Below are positions 9,845-18,144 of a stretch of DNA of 64,000 bases, piece by piece. This stretch comes from Chryseobacterium sp. S0630 (lineage in GTDB: Bacteria > Bacteroidota > Bacteroidia > Flavobacteriales > Weeksellaceae). The translations under genes were made by a program, and so were the position numbers. The stretch is taken from assembly GCF_024158915.1 (NCBI RefSeq), contig NZ_JAMZGF010000006.1:1-64000 (forward strand), written 5' to 3'. The notes beneath the pieces are model-generated. The model ran no database searches. It was not told the DNA's origin and was given only the letters and a program-made list of their open reading frames with translations. Position 1 is the first letter of the stretch. Each line of letters opens with the position of its first letter.

Positions 9845-10855
9845 TCACACAAATTTCTTCAATTTCCTTGGCTCATATTTTTCTACAAGGTCTGCAATCG
9901 CTTTAATATGCTCAGGCGTTGTACCACAACATCCTCCTATAATATTGATTAATCCTTTCTCAACATATTCTTTGATCTGTCTCGCCATATCTTCCGGAGT
10001 TTCATCATATTTTCCAAAAGCATTCGGCAAACCGGCATTCGGATATGCTGAAACGTAGAATTCTGAATTATGAGCCAGTGTTTCAAGATAAGGGGTCAGC
10101 TGATCTGCTCCCAATGCACAATTGAAACCTACGCTTAGTAAATTCAGGTGAGAAACTGAGATCAGGAAAGCTTCCGCAGTCTGTCCGCTCAATGTTCTTC
10201 CTGAAGCATCGGTAATGGTTCCTGAAACCATGATCGGGATCTTAATTCCTCTTTCATCCTGTAATTCATCAATAGCAAATAAAGCTGCTTTTGCATTCAG
10301 GGTATCAAAGATGGTTTCTACCAGAAGGATGTCTGAACCTCCATCCAGCAAAGCTTCACACTGCTGTTTGTAAGCGACTCTCAATTCTTCAAAAGTGATG
10401 GCTCTGTACCCTGGATCATTAACATCAGGACTCAAACTAGCTGTTCTGTTTGTAGGTCCGATAGATCCCGCTACGAATCTTGGTTTATCCGGATTTTTCG
10501 CAGTATACTCGTCACAGGCTTTTCTGGCAATTTTTGCTGACTCATAGTTCAGGTCGTATACCAGATCTTCCATGTGATAATCTGCCATCGCAATGGTAGT
10601 TCCTGAAAAGGTATTGGTTTCAATGATATCAGCTTTGGCTTCCAGGTATTTCTTATGAACTTCCTCAATCGCCTGGGGCTGTGTCAGAGAAAGCAGGTCA
10701 TTGTTTCCTTTTACCGGATGTTCCCAGTCTTTGAAACGTTCTCCACGGTAATCTTCTTCTTCGAATTTGTATCTCTGAAGCATAGTTCCCATGGCACCGT
10801 CAAGAATTAAAATTCTTTCGGATAAAGCTTTATATAATTGTTCTGAATTTTTCAT
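9845..10855 (-). CDS. metH: Methionine synthase, N-terminal homocysteine-binding part
   Basis: A 336-residue homocysteine S-methyltransferase domain, equal to the first module of full-length MetH. The zinc ligands that bind the homocysteine thiol are present: Cys246 in VGFNCALGA and the pair Cys309-Cys310 in [12 protein letters not shown]. The start [11 protein letters not shown] and ETNTFSGT are typical. It has no pterin or B12 domain, so it depends on the protein encoded at 6009-8669. An 82-base gap separates it from the desaturase and a 37-base gap from metZ. Confidence 0.95.
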   Translation of the reverse strand: MKNSEQLYKALSERILILDGAMGTMLQRYKFEEEDYRGERFKDWEHPVKGNNDLLSLTQPQAIEEVHKKYLEAKADIIETNTFSGTTIAMADYHMEDLVYDLNYESAKIARKACDEYTAKNPDKPRFVAGSIGPTNRTASLSPDVNDPGYRAITFEELRVAYKQQCEALLDGGSDILLVETIFDTLNAKAALFAIDELQDERGIKIPIMVSGTITDASGRTLSGQTAEAFLISVSHLNLLSVGFNCALGADQLTPYLETLAHNSEFYVSAYPNAGLPNAFGKYDETPEDMARQIKEYVEKGLINIIGGCCGTTPEHIKAIADLVEKYEPRKLKKFV

Positions 10856-10892
10856 TTTAATCTATTTTGGCTAAAACCAGTTGCTAGTTGAA

Positions 10893-12053
10893 TTAATCTA
10901 AAGCCTGCTTCAGATCAGCAATAATGTCATCCACATTTTCCAACCCTACTGAACAACGTACCAGCCCTGCAGTAATACCTACTTCATTTCTTTCTTCGTC
11001 TGATAATTTGGAGTGTGTAGTAGATGCCGGATGCGTAACGATCGTTCTTGTATCACCTAAATTAGCAGACAGTGAACACATTTGGATCTTATCTAAAAAG
11101 TTTCTTCCACCTTCTATTCCACCTTTTATTTCAAAGGCTACGATATTTCCTCCAAGTTTCATCTGCTTTTTGGCAATTTCATAACTCGGATGAGATTTCA
11201 GAAATGGATATTTTACCAATTCTACATTAGGATGACTCTCTAAAAACTCGGCTACCTTCAATGCATTCTCACAGTGTTTTTCTACACGGATAGCCAATGT
11301 TTCAAGGCTTTTTGATAATACCCATGCATTAAAAGGAGATAATGCAGGTCCTGTATTTCTTGCGAAAAGATAAATTTCTCTGATCAGGTCTTCTTTTCCT
11401 ACTGCTATTCCACCTAAAACTCTTCCCTGCCCGTCAATCAGTTTTGTAGCTGAGTGTACCACAATATCTGCACCATATTTGATAGGCTGCTGAAGATAAG
11501 GTGTTGCAAAACAGTTATCTACAATAAAGATAAGGTTATGCTTTTTAGCGATCTGACCGAAAAACTCAAGATCCAGGATTTCAATAGCCGGATTAGTAGG
11601 TGTTTCAAGATATAAGATCTTTGTATTAGGCTTAATGTATTGCTCTACATTCGCTGCATCTTCTGCTTTGAAGTAAGAGGTTTCAATATTCCATTTCGGG
11701 AAATATTTGGTAAACAAAGTATGAGTAGATCCAAATACTGACTGGCAGCTTACGATATGATCTCCGGCATTCAGTAATGCAGCAAATGTAGAATAGATGG
11801 CTGCCATTCCTGTTGCAAAGGCATATCCAGCTTCTGCCCCTTCCATTTTAGCAATCTTATCTGTAAATTCGGTTACGTTTGGATTAGAGAAACGGCTGTA
11901 TAAATTTTTAGGTTTTTCTTCTGCAAAGCTTGCTCTCATATCTTCCGCATCCTGAAATATAAAGCTGGAAGTAAGATAGAGCGGCGTAGAATGCTCATCA
12001 AACTGAGATCTTTCTGTTTGGGTTCTTATTGCTGATGTTTCAAAATTTTCCAT
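10893..12053 (-). CDS. metZ: PLP-dependent O-acyl-homoserine sulfhydrylase (trans-sulfuration family)
   Basis: A 386-residue Cys/Met-metabolism PLP enzyme. The Schiff-base lysine is Lys204 in VHSATKLIDG, the PLP-nitrogen Asp is Asp179 (FIVDNCFATP), and YSR at 52-54 contacts the cofactor phosphate. The glycine-rich GQGRVLGG after the lysine fits the MetZ (O-succinylhomoserine sulfhydrylase) subgroup. The MetX next door might equally supply O-acetylhomoserine, so the acyl group is not settled. It would make homocysteine directly from sulfide, feeding MetH. It lies in the methionine run, 37 bases before metH-N. Confidence 0.9.
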   Translation of the reverse strand: MENFETSAIRTQTERSQFDEHSTPLYLTSSFIFQDAEDMRASFAEEKPKNLYSRFSNPNVTEFTDKIAKMEGAEAGYAFATGMAAIYSTFAALLNAGDHIVSCQSVFGSTHTLFTKYFPKWNIETSYFKAEDAANVEQYIKPNTKILYLETPTNPAIEILDLEFFGQIAKKHNLIFIVDNCFATPYLQQPIKYGADIVVHSATKLIDGQGRVLGGIAVGKEDLIREIYLFARNTGPALSPFNAWVLSKSLETLAIRVEKHCENALKVAEFLESHPNVELVKYPFLKSHPSYEIAKKQMKLGGNIVAFEIKGGIEGGRNFLDKIQMCSLSANLGDTRTIVTHPASTTHSKLSDEERNEVGITAGLVRCSVGLENVDDIIADLKQALD

Positions 12054-12078
12054 ATAGTTTTAATTTGTCAATTCAGCA

Positions 12079-12137
12079 GGGTAACCATTAGATTCTTCGC
12101 TATGCTCAGAATACAATTGCAATAATGGTTACACTGC
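12079..12137. repeat. Inverted repeat with REP-like hairpin core, metZ-hom intergenic
   Basis: GTAACCATTA at 12081-12090 is exactly complementary to TAATGGTTAC at 12123-12132. The similarity extends outward to about 16 bases with two mismatches. Between the arms, ATTCT at 12092-12096 and AGAAT at 12108-12112 form a smaller hairpin with a CGCT..GCTC loop, like the one at 2-22. The arrangement suggests a small insertion or a structured mRNA spacer in the middle of the methionine operon. Confidence 0.45.
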
Positions 12138-12162
12138 CAGATTGGTAGATTGTTACATTAAT

Positions 12163-13701
12163 TTATTTCGTTTCACTTACTCTTAAAATATCTCCGAATA
12201 CACCTCTTGCTGTTACCTGTGCGCCAGCTCCGGCTCCCATAATCACAATTGGATTTTCTCCATAGCTTTCTGTATAAATTTCAAAGATGGAATCTGAGCC
12301 TTTCAGCTGTCCCAGTGCGGAAGTTGCAGGAACAGAAACCAGTTTTACATCCAGTTCGCCTTTATCTTTCTGTAAGTCACCATGTAGATCACCTACATAT
12401 CTCAATACATGTCCGGGTTCCTGGTTTTCTTTTATTTTCTGATATTCTTCGTCCAGCTCTTCCAATCTTGAAAGGAATTCTGATTTTGAAACTTCAAGAA
12501 GGCTTTCCGGAACAAGATTCTGAATATTGATATCTCCGAATTCATTGATTAAGTCTAATTCTCTCGCCAGAATCAATAATTTTCTTGCTACATCATTTCC
12601 TGATAAGTCTTCTCTAGGATCCGGTTCTGTATATCCTTTTTCCAAAGCTTCATTGATGATGGTTGAGAATTTATCATCTCTCAAAGAAAAATTGTTGAAC
12701 ACATAGCTTAATGTTCCTGAGAACACTCCTTTGATTCTGGTGATATTTTCTCCTGAAAGGTGTAATAACTTGATGGTATCAATTAACGGTAAACCAGCCC
12801 CCACATTGGTTTCATACAGATAACGTCTGTTGTTTTTACTCAACGTATATCTTAGTTTTCTGTATTCTTCTATCGGAAGGGTATTGAAAATCTTGTTGGA
12901 AGACACCAGATCGAATCCGTTTTCTGCCAAAGCATGATAGTTTTTCACAAAATCTTTGCTTGCTGTGTTATCCACAACAATCAGATTCTCCAGTTGATTT
13001 TCCTTAGAGAAGTTGATTAATTCTTCAACATTTGATGGATGTTCAGCTGTCAAAACCTCATCATTCCAATTGGCATCAAATCCTTTTTTGTTGAAGGCAA
13101 TTTTCTTAGAGTTGGCTACTGCAACTACTTTAAGATCTATTTTTTTACGTTTTTTAATTTCTTCTGCAGATTCCAAAACCTGTTGAATCAATGTTTTTCC
13201 TACATTTCCGTGGCCAATGATAGCCAGATGAACGGTCTTCGGCTTTTTGAAAATTTCAGATTCTATGATGTTTCTTGTTTTTTCATCCTGAGAAGAAGTC
13301 ACTACGATATTGACTCTGTTTTCTCCTGCTACCTGATTCAAAAGCAATGGGAAAACATTGTTTCTTGCCAGTTCTGCAAAGACTTTATTGAAGTCTTCTG
13401 CAACAAAACCAATCACAGAGACATTATTAATACTATAAATTTGGGAAACTTTTCCTGATTTTCTTTCTGTTTCGAATTCATCAATAAGACAAGCCACAGC
13501 TTTCTCCGCATCATTTTCATGAACCAGAATTGAAATTCCGTTTTCTATGGCTTGCTGAGAAATTACGCCTACACTGATACGCGCCAAAGTAAGCGCTTTA
13601 AAAATTCGTCCGTCAATCCCGATTTCTCCCAGGAAATCTTCTCCTTCAAATTTGACGATTGATCTGTTCTTCAAAAATTTTATTTCGTTAGCATTTTTCA
13701 T
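12163..13701 (-). CDS. Homoserine dehydrogenase with N-terminal ACT-type regulatory region
   Basis: A 512-residue protein that reduces aspartate semialdehyde to homoserine. Residues about 10-150 look like the tandem ACT region of ThrA-type aspartokinase-homoserine dehydrogenases (RISVGVISQQAIENGISILV, then SVIGFVAEDFNKVFAELARN). The nucleotide-binding loop GHGNVG at 163-168 opens the dehydrogenase. Catalytic-domain motifs such as VGAGLPLIDTIKLL and EPDPREDLSGNDVARKLLIL follow. The protein is thus like ThrA without its kinase domain, and ACT regulation by threonine or another amino acid is likely. It starts 5 bases after metX stops. Confidence 0.9.
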   Translation of the reverse strand: MKNANEIKFLKNRSIVKFEGEDFLGEIGIDGRIFKALTLARISVGVISQQAIENGISILVHENDAEKAVACLIDEFETERKSGKVSQIYSINNVSVIGFVAEDFNKVFAELARNNVFPLLLNQVAGENRVNIVVTSSQDEKTRNIIESEIFKKPKTVHLAIIGHGNVGKTLIQQVLESAEEIKKRKKIDLKVVAVANSKKIAFNKKGFDANWNDEVLTAEHPSNVEELINFSKENQLENLIVVDNTASKDFVKNYHALAENGFDLVSSNKIFNTLPIEEYRKLRYTLSKNNRRYLYETNVGAGLPLIDTIKLLHLSGENITRIKGVFSGTLSYVFNNFSLRDDKFSTIINEALEKGYTEPDPREDLSGNDVARKLLILARELDLINEFGDINIQNLVPESLLEVSKSEFLSRLEELDEEYQKIKENQEPGHVLRYVGDLHGDLQKDKGELDVKLVSVPATSALGQLKGSDSIFEIYTESYGENPIVIMGAGAGAQVTARGVFGDILRVSETK

Positions 13702-13706
13702 TACTT

Positions 13707-14645
13707 CTATAAAATGTTTTTAATGATATTATTTAATTGTTGATATTCCATTAGGAAGGCATCATGCCCGTGTATAGATTGGATCTCGTGATAAGAAACA
13801 TCCTTATTTTTCTCTTTTAAGTTTTCAAAACACATTCGGATTTCAGAAGCCGGAAAGAATAAGTCTGTATCTACGGAGATCATGTGCATTCGTGCCTGTA
13901 TGTTCTCCAGTGCTTCTTCAGCAACGTTTATATTCATCAGGAGATGGTTCATCAGCTTGTATGCTTTTAAACTAAACCTTTCGTTTAGTGCATTACCATG
14001 ATAAACCAGCCAGTCTTCTGATTCCAGGCGTTTTTTTTCCTGGTTATATTGGTTTTGAAATCTATCATTGAGTGACTGTGGAGTTCTATAACACAACATA
14101 GCATGAATTCTTGCTTTCTGTAATGGTTCCTCTTTATCATTCAATAAAAATTTCTGAACCAGACATTGTGCATGAAGCCAGTCGTGCGTTCTGTAATCAC
14201 AGGCAATAGGAATAAATATTTCTGCGAGATCCGGCTGCTTGGCAAGCATTTCCCAGGCAATCCCTCCTCCCAGAGAGCCTCCGATAATGGCATATAAATT
14301 TTTGATATGTAAAGCTTCAAGTCCTTTCAGAAATATCGCAGCGATATCCGAAGGTGTGAAGTCTTCATAGTCTTCAATTAAAAAATCGTCGTATCCGTTT
14401 CCGGGTATATTAAAACACAGAACAGTATATTTATCGGTATCAACAATCTGATTTTCTCCTACCAATTGTTTCCACCAGCCTTTTTCTCCGGATACGTTTG
14501 AATTTCCGGTAAGAGCATGGTTGATTAAAATGATAGGGGCTGTAAACAGATCTTTCCCAAAAAGCTGATAGCTTAGCGGGATATGGTATTCCTTTTGGGA
14601 ATAAGTTTGATACGTAAGATTAATATAGTTTAGTTCTGTTTTCAA
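13707..14645 (-). CDS. metX: Homoserine O-acyltransferase (alpha/beta hydrolase)
   Basis: Activates homoserine by acylation, the first committed step of methionine synthesis. The 312 residues are somewhat shorter than the typical 350-380. The MetX signature NHALTGNS is at 42-49. The nucleophile is Ser124 in GGSLGGG, with Asp259 or Asp261 (SVDTDLFFP) and His294 (HGHDAF) completing the triad. Acetyl or succinyl donor cannot be decided here. It is the first gene after the SAM riboswitch and lies 5 bases before the homoserine dehydrogenase. Confidence 0.9.
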   Translation of the reverse strand: MKTELNYINLTYQTYSQKEYHIPLSYQLFGKDLFTAPIILINHALTGNSNVSGEKGWWKQLVGENQIVDTDKYTVLCFNIPGNGYDDFLIEDYEDFTPSDIAAIFLKGLEALHIKNLYAIIGGSLGGGIAWEMLAKQPDLAEIFIPIACDYRTHDWLHAQCLVQKFLLNDKEEPLQKARIHAMLCYRTPQSLNDRFQNQYNQEKKRLESEDWLVYHGNALNERFSLKAYKLMNHLLMNINVAEEALENIQARMHMISVDTDLFFPASEIRMCFENLKEKNKDVSYHEIQSIHGHDAFLMEYQQLNNIIKNIL

Positions 14646-14707
14646 TTCTATTAAATTTTAATACAATTGAAAATGCCACAGGAAATGGCTGAAAAGAACT
14701 TCAGTAA

Positions 14708-14810
14708 GTTATCTGTCCAAAATTATTTGGTAGAACGTAGCACCTTCTTTGCTTGCGCAAAGGGTTGCTAAGGTTTCATAGGGTCTAATCCCTCAACCTT
14801 TCTTGATAAC
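14708..14810 (-). ncRNA. SAM-I (S-box) riboswitch upstream of metX
   Basis: Read on the minus strand, the aptamer opens with GTTATCAAGAAAGG, has AGGG..CCCT pairing, then TATGAAACCTTAGCAACC, a GCAA-capped arm (CTTTGC/GCAAAG), and GAAGGTGCTA. It closes with GATAAC at 14708-14713, which pairs with the opening GTTATC (14805-14810) as P1. These are the S-box core blocks in the right order. No classical terminator with a T-run follows before metX, so control of translation or another mechanism is possible. It should reduce expression of the methionine genes when SAM is plentiful. Confidence 0.93.
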
Positions 14811-14839
14811 ATTTTCAATATTTGAATGAACGAATGATG

Positions 14840-14869
14840 CAAAGGTAGTTCTTTTCTTTTAATTTCAAA
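14840..14869 (-). promoter_or_regulatory. Promoter of the methionine operon (TTTG-N18-TAnnTTTG)
   Basis: On the minus strand TTTG (14866-14869), an 18-base spacer and TACCTTTG (14840-14847) match the Bacteroidota -33/-7 promoter. Transcription would start near 14833, about 20 bases before the riboswitch P1. Confidence 0.75.
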
Positions 14870-15000
14870 AAAAAATTATTTTAATATTTAAAAAAGCCCT
14901 TAAATACAAGTATTTCAAGAGTATATTAATAATTATTCAGATGAAAAAAATTGGAATTACTTCTCAAAAAAACTAACTTCGTATGGAAAAATGATGAGAT

Positions 15001-17616
15001 ATGACCGCCGAAAAAGATAGATTACAAGATACCAAATGGAAAAACTGGGGACCTTATGTAAGCAACCGGCAGTGGGGAAATGTACGCGAAGATTATAGCC
15101 CGAACGGGAATGCCTGGAATTTTACCAACCATAATAATGCAGAAAGCTATGCCTACCGATGGGGTGAAGAAGGAATTGCCGGAATTTCTGATGTAAAGCA
15201 ACTTTTATGTTTTGCTTTTTCGTTTTGGAACAAGAAAGACAAAATGGTAAAGGAAAGATTCTTTGGATTGAGCAATCCTCAGGGAAATCATGGGGAAGAC
15301 ATCAAAGAAATCTTTTATTATCTGGATAATACACCTACTCATAGCTATATGAAAATGGTGTATAAATATCCGATCAATGAATTTCCTTACGATGACCTTG
15401 TTGCAGAAAACGGGAGACGCAGTAAAAAGGAACCGGAATATGAGATTTTCGATACCGGAATTTTTGATAATGATGAGTATTTTGATATTTTTATAGAATA
15501 TTGCAAAGCCGATCACAATGATATTCTTGCCAGAGTAACGGTCTGTAACCGAAGTCAGCATGAAGCCCCTATTCTGGTAGCGCCTACGGTATGGTTCAGA
15601 AACAACTGGAAATGGGGATATAATACGTATAAAGCAGAAATCAATGCTTCTCATGACGGAAGTATCAATATTGGCCATGACAGTATTTCAATCAAAAAAC
15701 TTTATTCCCGAAATACCAATGCACAAAGCGTATTTTGTGATAACGAAACCAATAATTCTAAGCTTTACGGAGCTCCTGCAGCTGAAAATACTTATTTCAA
15801 AGATGGGATCAATAATTTCATTACTCATAAAACCAATACGGTAAATCCTGAAAAAAAGGGAACAAAAGCTTCTTTTCTGATTGATGAGCTTATTGGTGCT
15901 GGGGAATCCAAAGTTTTTGAATTCAGACTATGTCCGGATGAAGCTGATGAACCTTTTGAAAAGTTTGATGAAATATTCAATATACGAGAGGCTGAAGCTG
16001 AAGAGTTTTATAAAGAAATTCAGAATGACACCGTCAACGAAGATGAAAGAAATGTGCAGAGACAGGCTTTTGCCGGACTTCTCTGGAACAAACAGTTCTA
16101 TCATTACAATATCGGAAAATGGCTGAAAGGTGATCCCAACTTTGAAGCTCCAAGAAATTTCAACGAATATGTAAGAAATACGGAATGGAATCATCTCCAC
16201 AATAAGGATATTATTTCCATGCCCGATAAATGGGAGTATCCATGGTATGCAACGTGGGATCTGGCATTTCACTGTGTACCATTTTCTATCATCGATGCTG
16301 AATTTGCCAAGGGACAGCTTTTGCTGCTTACGAAAGAATGGTATATGCATCCTAACGGACAGCTTCCAGCCTATGAATGGAATATGAGTGATGTGAATCC
16401 GCCCGTACATGCGTGGTCATGCTTCCGTGTTTTCAAAATTGATGAAAAAACTAATGGAAAACCGGATTTATTATTCTTAGAAAAAGTATTCCAGAAACTG
16501 CTTCTTAATTTCACCTGGTGGGTAAACCGAAAAGATAAAAATGGGAAAAACATCTTTGGTGGTGGTTTCCTTGGTCTCGATAATATCGGAGCTTTTGACC
16601 GGAATATGGAATTAAAGGACGGCCAACACCTTGAACAGGCAGACGGAACAAGCTGGATGGCGATGTATGCCCTGAATATGATGCGCATTGCAATGGAGCT
16701 TGCCCAGTATTATCAGGTTTATGAAGATATGGCGATCAAGTTTTTTGAGCATTATCTTTATATCGCAGAAGCTATGGAAAACCTGGGTGAAGGCACAAAA
16801 GGTCTTTGGAATGAAGAAGACGGATTCTTCTATGATGTACTACAGCTTGGAAATGGAGACAGTGTTTCTTTAAAATTAAGAAGTATTGTCGGTTTGATTC
16901 CTATGTTTGCCGTTGAAATTGTTGACCACCGCTTACTGGAAAAGATGCCGAATTTCAGAACCCGAATGGAATGGATCTTAAAGAACAAGCCGGAGTTGAC
17001 CAAACTGGTTTCTCACTGGGACGAGGAGGGACACGGCCGAAAACACCTGATGAGCATCCTCCGAAAAAACAGACTGACAAAGGTTCTGACCAGAATGCTT
17101 GATGAAAATGAATTCCTTAGTTCTTACGGAATCCGTGCCATGTCTAAAGTATACGAAGAAAATCCTTTTGTCTTCTCTGTACATGGATCTGAAAATATGG
17201 TCTACTATACACCTGCAGAAAGTGACAGCCGTATGTTTGGCGGAAACAGCAACTGGCGCGGTCCAATTTGGTTTCCAATCAATTTTCTGATTGTGGAAAG
17301 CCTTCAGCGTTTCCATTATTATTATGGAAACAGTCTGAAAGTAGAACTCCCAACGGGAAGTGGAGATAAAAGAAATCTTGATGAAGTGGCTCAGAATATC
17401 AGCAAAAGACTTTGCTCTCTGTTTTTAAAGGATGAACATGGACAAAGAGCTTTCAACGGAGGTAATCCAAAATTCAATTATGATGAACATTTCAGAGATT
17501 ATATTACTTTCTTTGAATATTTCCATGGAGATAACGGCCGTGGTGTAGGTGCTTCCCACCAAACGGGATGGACAGCCACTGTAGCAAAACTGATCAAACC
17601 AAGACTTACCTTCTAG
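15001..17616 (+). CDS. Glycoside hydrolase with MGH1/GH63-like (alpha/alpha)6 domain, putative glucosidase
   Basis: A large (871-residue) cytoplasmic-looking protein without signal peptide. It resembles bacterial glucosidases related to mannosyl-oligosaccharide glucosidase (GH63). The N-terminal half (about 1-330) is beta-rich (YRWGEEGIAGISD, FGLSNPQGNHGEDIKE). The C-terminal half is the toroid, with family blocks WYATWDLAFHCVPF, GGGFLGLDNIGAFDR, DGTSWMAMYALNMM, YGIRAMSKV and SNWRGPIWFP. Acidic residues in the WDLAFH and GTSW surroundings are candidate catalysts. The start at 15001 is fixed by a stop codon two codons upstream in frame. It is divergent from the methionine operon and no partner genes are visible. 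Confidence 0.82.
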   Translation: MTAEKDRLQDTKWKNWGPYVSNRQWGNVREDYSPNGNAWNFTNHNNAESYAYRWGEEGIAGISDVKQLLCFAFSFWNKKDKMVKERFFGLSNPQGNHGEDIKEIFYYLDNTPTHSYMKMVYKYPINEFPYDDLVAENGRRSKKEPEYEIFDTGIFDNDEYFDIFIEYCKADHNDILARVTVCNRSQHEAPILVAPTVWFRNNWKWGYNTYKAEINASHDGSINIGHDSISIKKLYSRNTNAQSVFCDNETNNSKLYGAPAAENTYFKDGINNFITHKTNTVNPEKKGTKASFLIDELIGAGESKVFEFRLCPDEADEPFEKFDEIFNIREAEAEEFYKEIQNDTVNEDERNVQRQAFAGLLWNKQFYHYNIGKWLKGDPNFEAPRNFNEYVRNTEWNHLHNKDIISMPDKWEYPWYATWDLAFHCVPFSIIDAEFAKGQLLLLTKEWYMHPNGQLPAYEWNMSDVNPPVHAWSCFRVFKIDEKTNGKPDLLFLEKVFQKLLLNFTWWVNRKDKNGKNIFGGGFLGLDNIGAFDRNMELKDGQHLEQADGTSWMAMYALNMMRIAMELAQYYQVYEDMAIKFFEHYLYIAEAMENLGEGTKGLWNEEDGFFYDVLQLGNGDSVSLKLRSIVGLIPMFAVEIVDHRLLEKMPNFRTRMEWILKNKPELTKLVSHWDEEGHGRKHLMSILRKNRLTKVLTRMLDENEFLSSYGIRAMSKVYEENPFVFSVHGSENMVYYTPAESDSRMFGGNSNWRGPIWFPINFLIVESLQRFHYYYGNSLKVELPTGSGDKRNLDEVAQNISKRLCSLFLKDEHGQRAFNGGNPKFNYDEHFRDYITFFEYFHGDNGRGVGASHQTGWTATVAKLIKPRLTF

Positions 17617-17621
17617 ATGAA

Positions 17622-17649
17622 TAATCAGTAATAGGTAATGAGTAATAAA
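17622..17649 (+). repeat. Short 7-bp periodic tract (AAT anchor)
   Basis: AAT recurs at 17623, 17630, 17637 and 17644, each exactly 7 bases apart, in units such as taatagg and taatgag. The tract begins a few bases after the glucosidase stop. It looks like a minimal, single-arm member of the periodic tracts described elsewhere in the window. Confidence 0.5.
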
Positions 17650-17677
17650 AAAGCCGGATGATTTATCCGGCTTTTTC
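17647..17677. terminator. Bidirectional terminator between glucosidase and OsmC genes
   Basis: AAAAAGCCGGAT and ATCCGGCTTTTT form a 12-bp stem with a GATTT loop, with A-rich and T-rich flanks, between convergent genes. Confidence 0.85.
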
Positions 17678-17696
17678 TATTTTTTTAAATAAGAGA

Positions 17697-18116
17697 TTAA
17701 ATTTTTTCTCCGTTCACATATACTTCGTATCCGATTTCTACATTCGGTTCTAACGTTTTTGATACAGAACAGTATTTTTCAAAAGAAAGTTCCGCAGCTT
17801 TTAATGCTTTTTTAGGATCAATTTCTCCTTCCAGAAGGAACTTAACGTTAATGGATTTAAAAGGTTTTGCATCTTCTACCTGTACTCTTTCTCCTTCTAC
17901 TTCTGCCTGGAAACTTTTGATTTCCTGACGCTGCTTCTTCAGAATAGAAACCACATCAATTCCGCTGCAGCCTGCTACTGCCATCAGTACACTTTCCATG
18001 GGAGAAACTCCTTTTGCTCCCGGCTGGGAAGTGTTATCCAAAAGAATGGAATTTCCCTGAGCGTTGGTACATTCAAATAAAAAATCGTCGTTTATTCTGT
18101 TAAGTGTAATTTTCAT
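17697..18116 (-). CDS. OsmC-family protein
   Basis: A 139-residue OsmC/Ohr fold protein. Family members are thiol peroxidases that reduce organic hydroperoxides using two cysteines. Both are present: Cys50 in VAGCSGID and Cys116 in KYCSVSKT. The motif SPMESVLMAVAGC is typical of the YhfA-like branch of OsmC, for which a peroxidase role is less certain. It is on the same strand as DUF58, 28 bases downstream, and could be the last gene of that cluster's transcript. Confidence 0.88.
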   Translation of the reverse strand: MKITLNRINDDFLFECTNAQGNSILLDNTSQPGAKGVSPMESVLMAVAGCSGIDVVSILKKQRQEIKSFQAEVEGERVQVEDAKPFKSINVKFLLEGEIDPKKALKAAELSFEKYCSVSKTLEPNVEIGYEVYVNGEKI

Positions 18117-18144
18117 TGTTTATTTGCTTATTGCTTCTACAAAG

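Larger units (their letters stand above)
14646..15000. other. Intergenic region holding the metX leader
   Basis: This 355-base gap lies between divergent genes. From left to right it holds the metX leader with two weak hairpins (CTGAA/TTCAG and GCCA/TGGC near 14670-14705), the SAM riboswitch, and the promoter. The remainder, about 14870-15000, is AT-rich. An 11-codon ATG-TAA stretch at 14941-14976 has no support as a gene. Confidence 0.7.

Noticed and set aside
14941..14976. 11-codon frame MKKIGITSQKN ahead of the glucosidase
   Set aside because: Too short and common in AT-rich sequence; no attenuator or leader arrangement around it.
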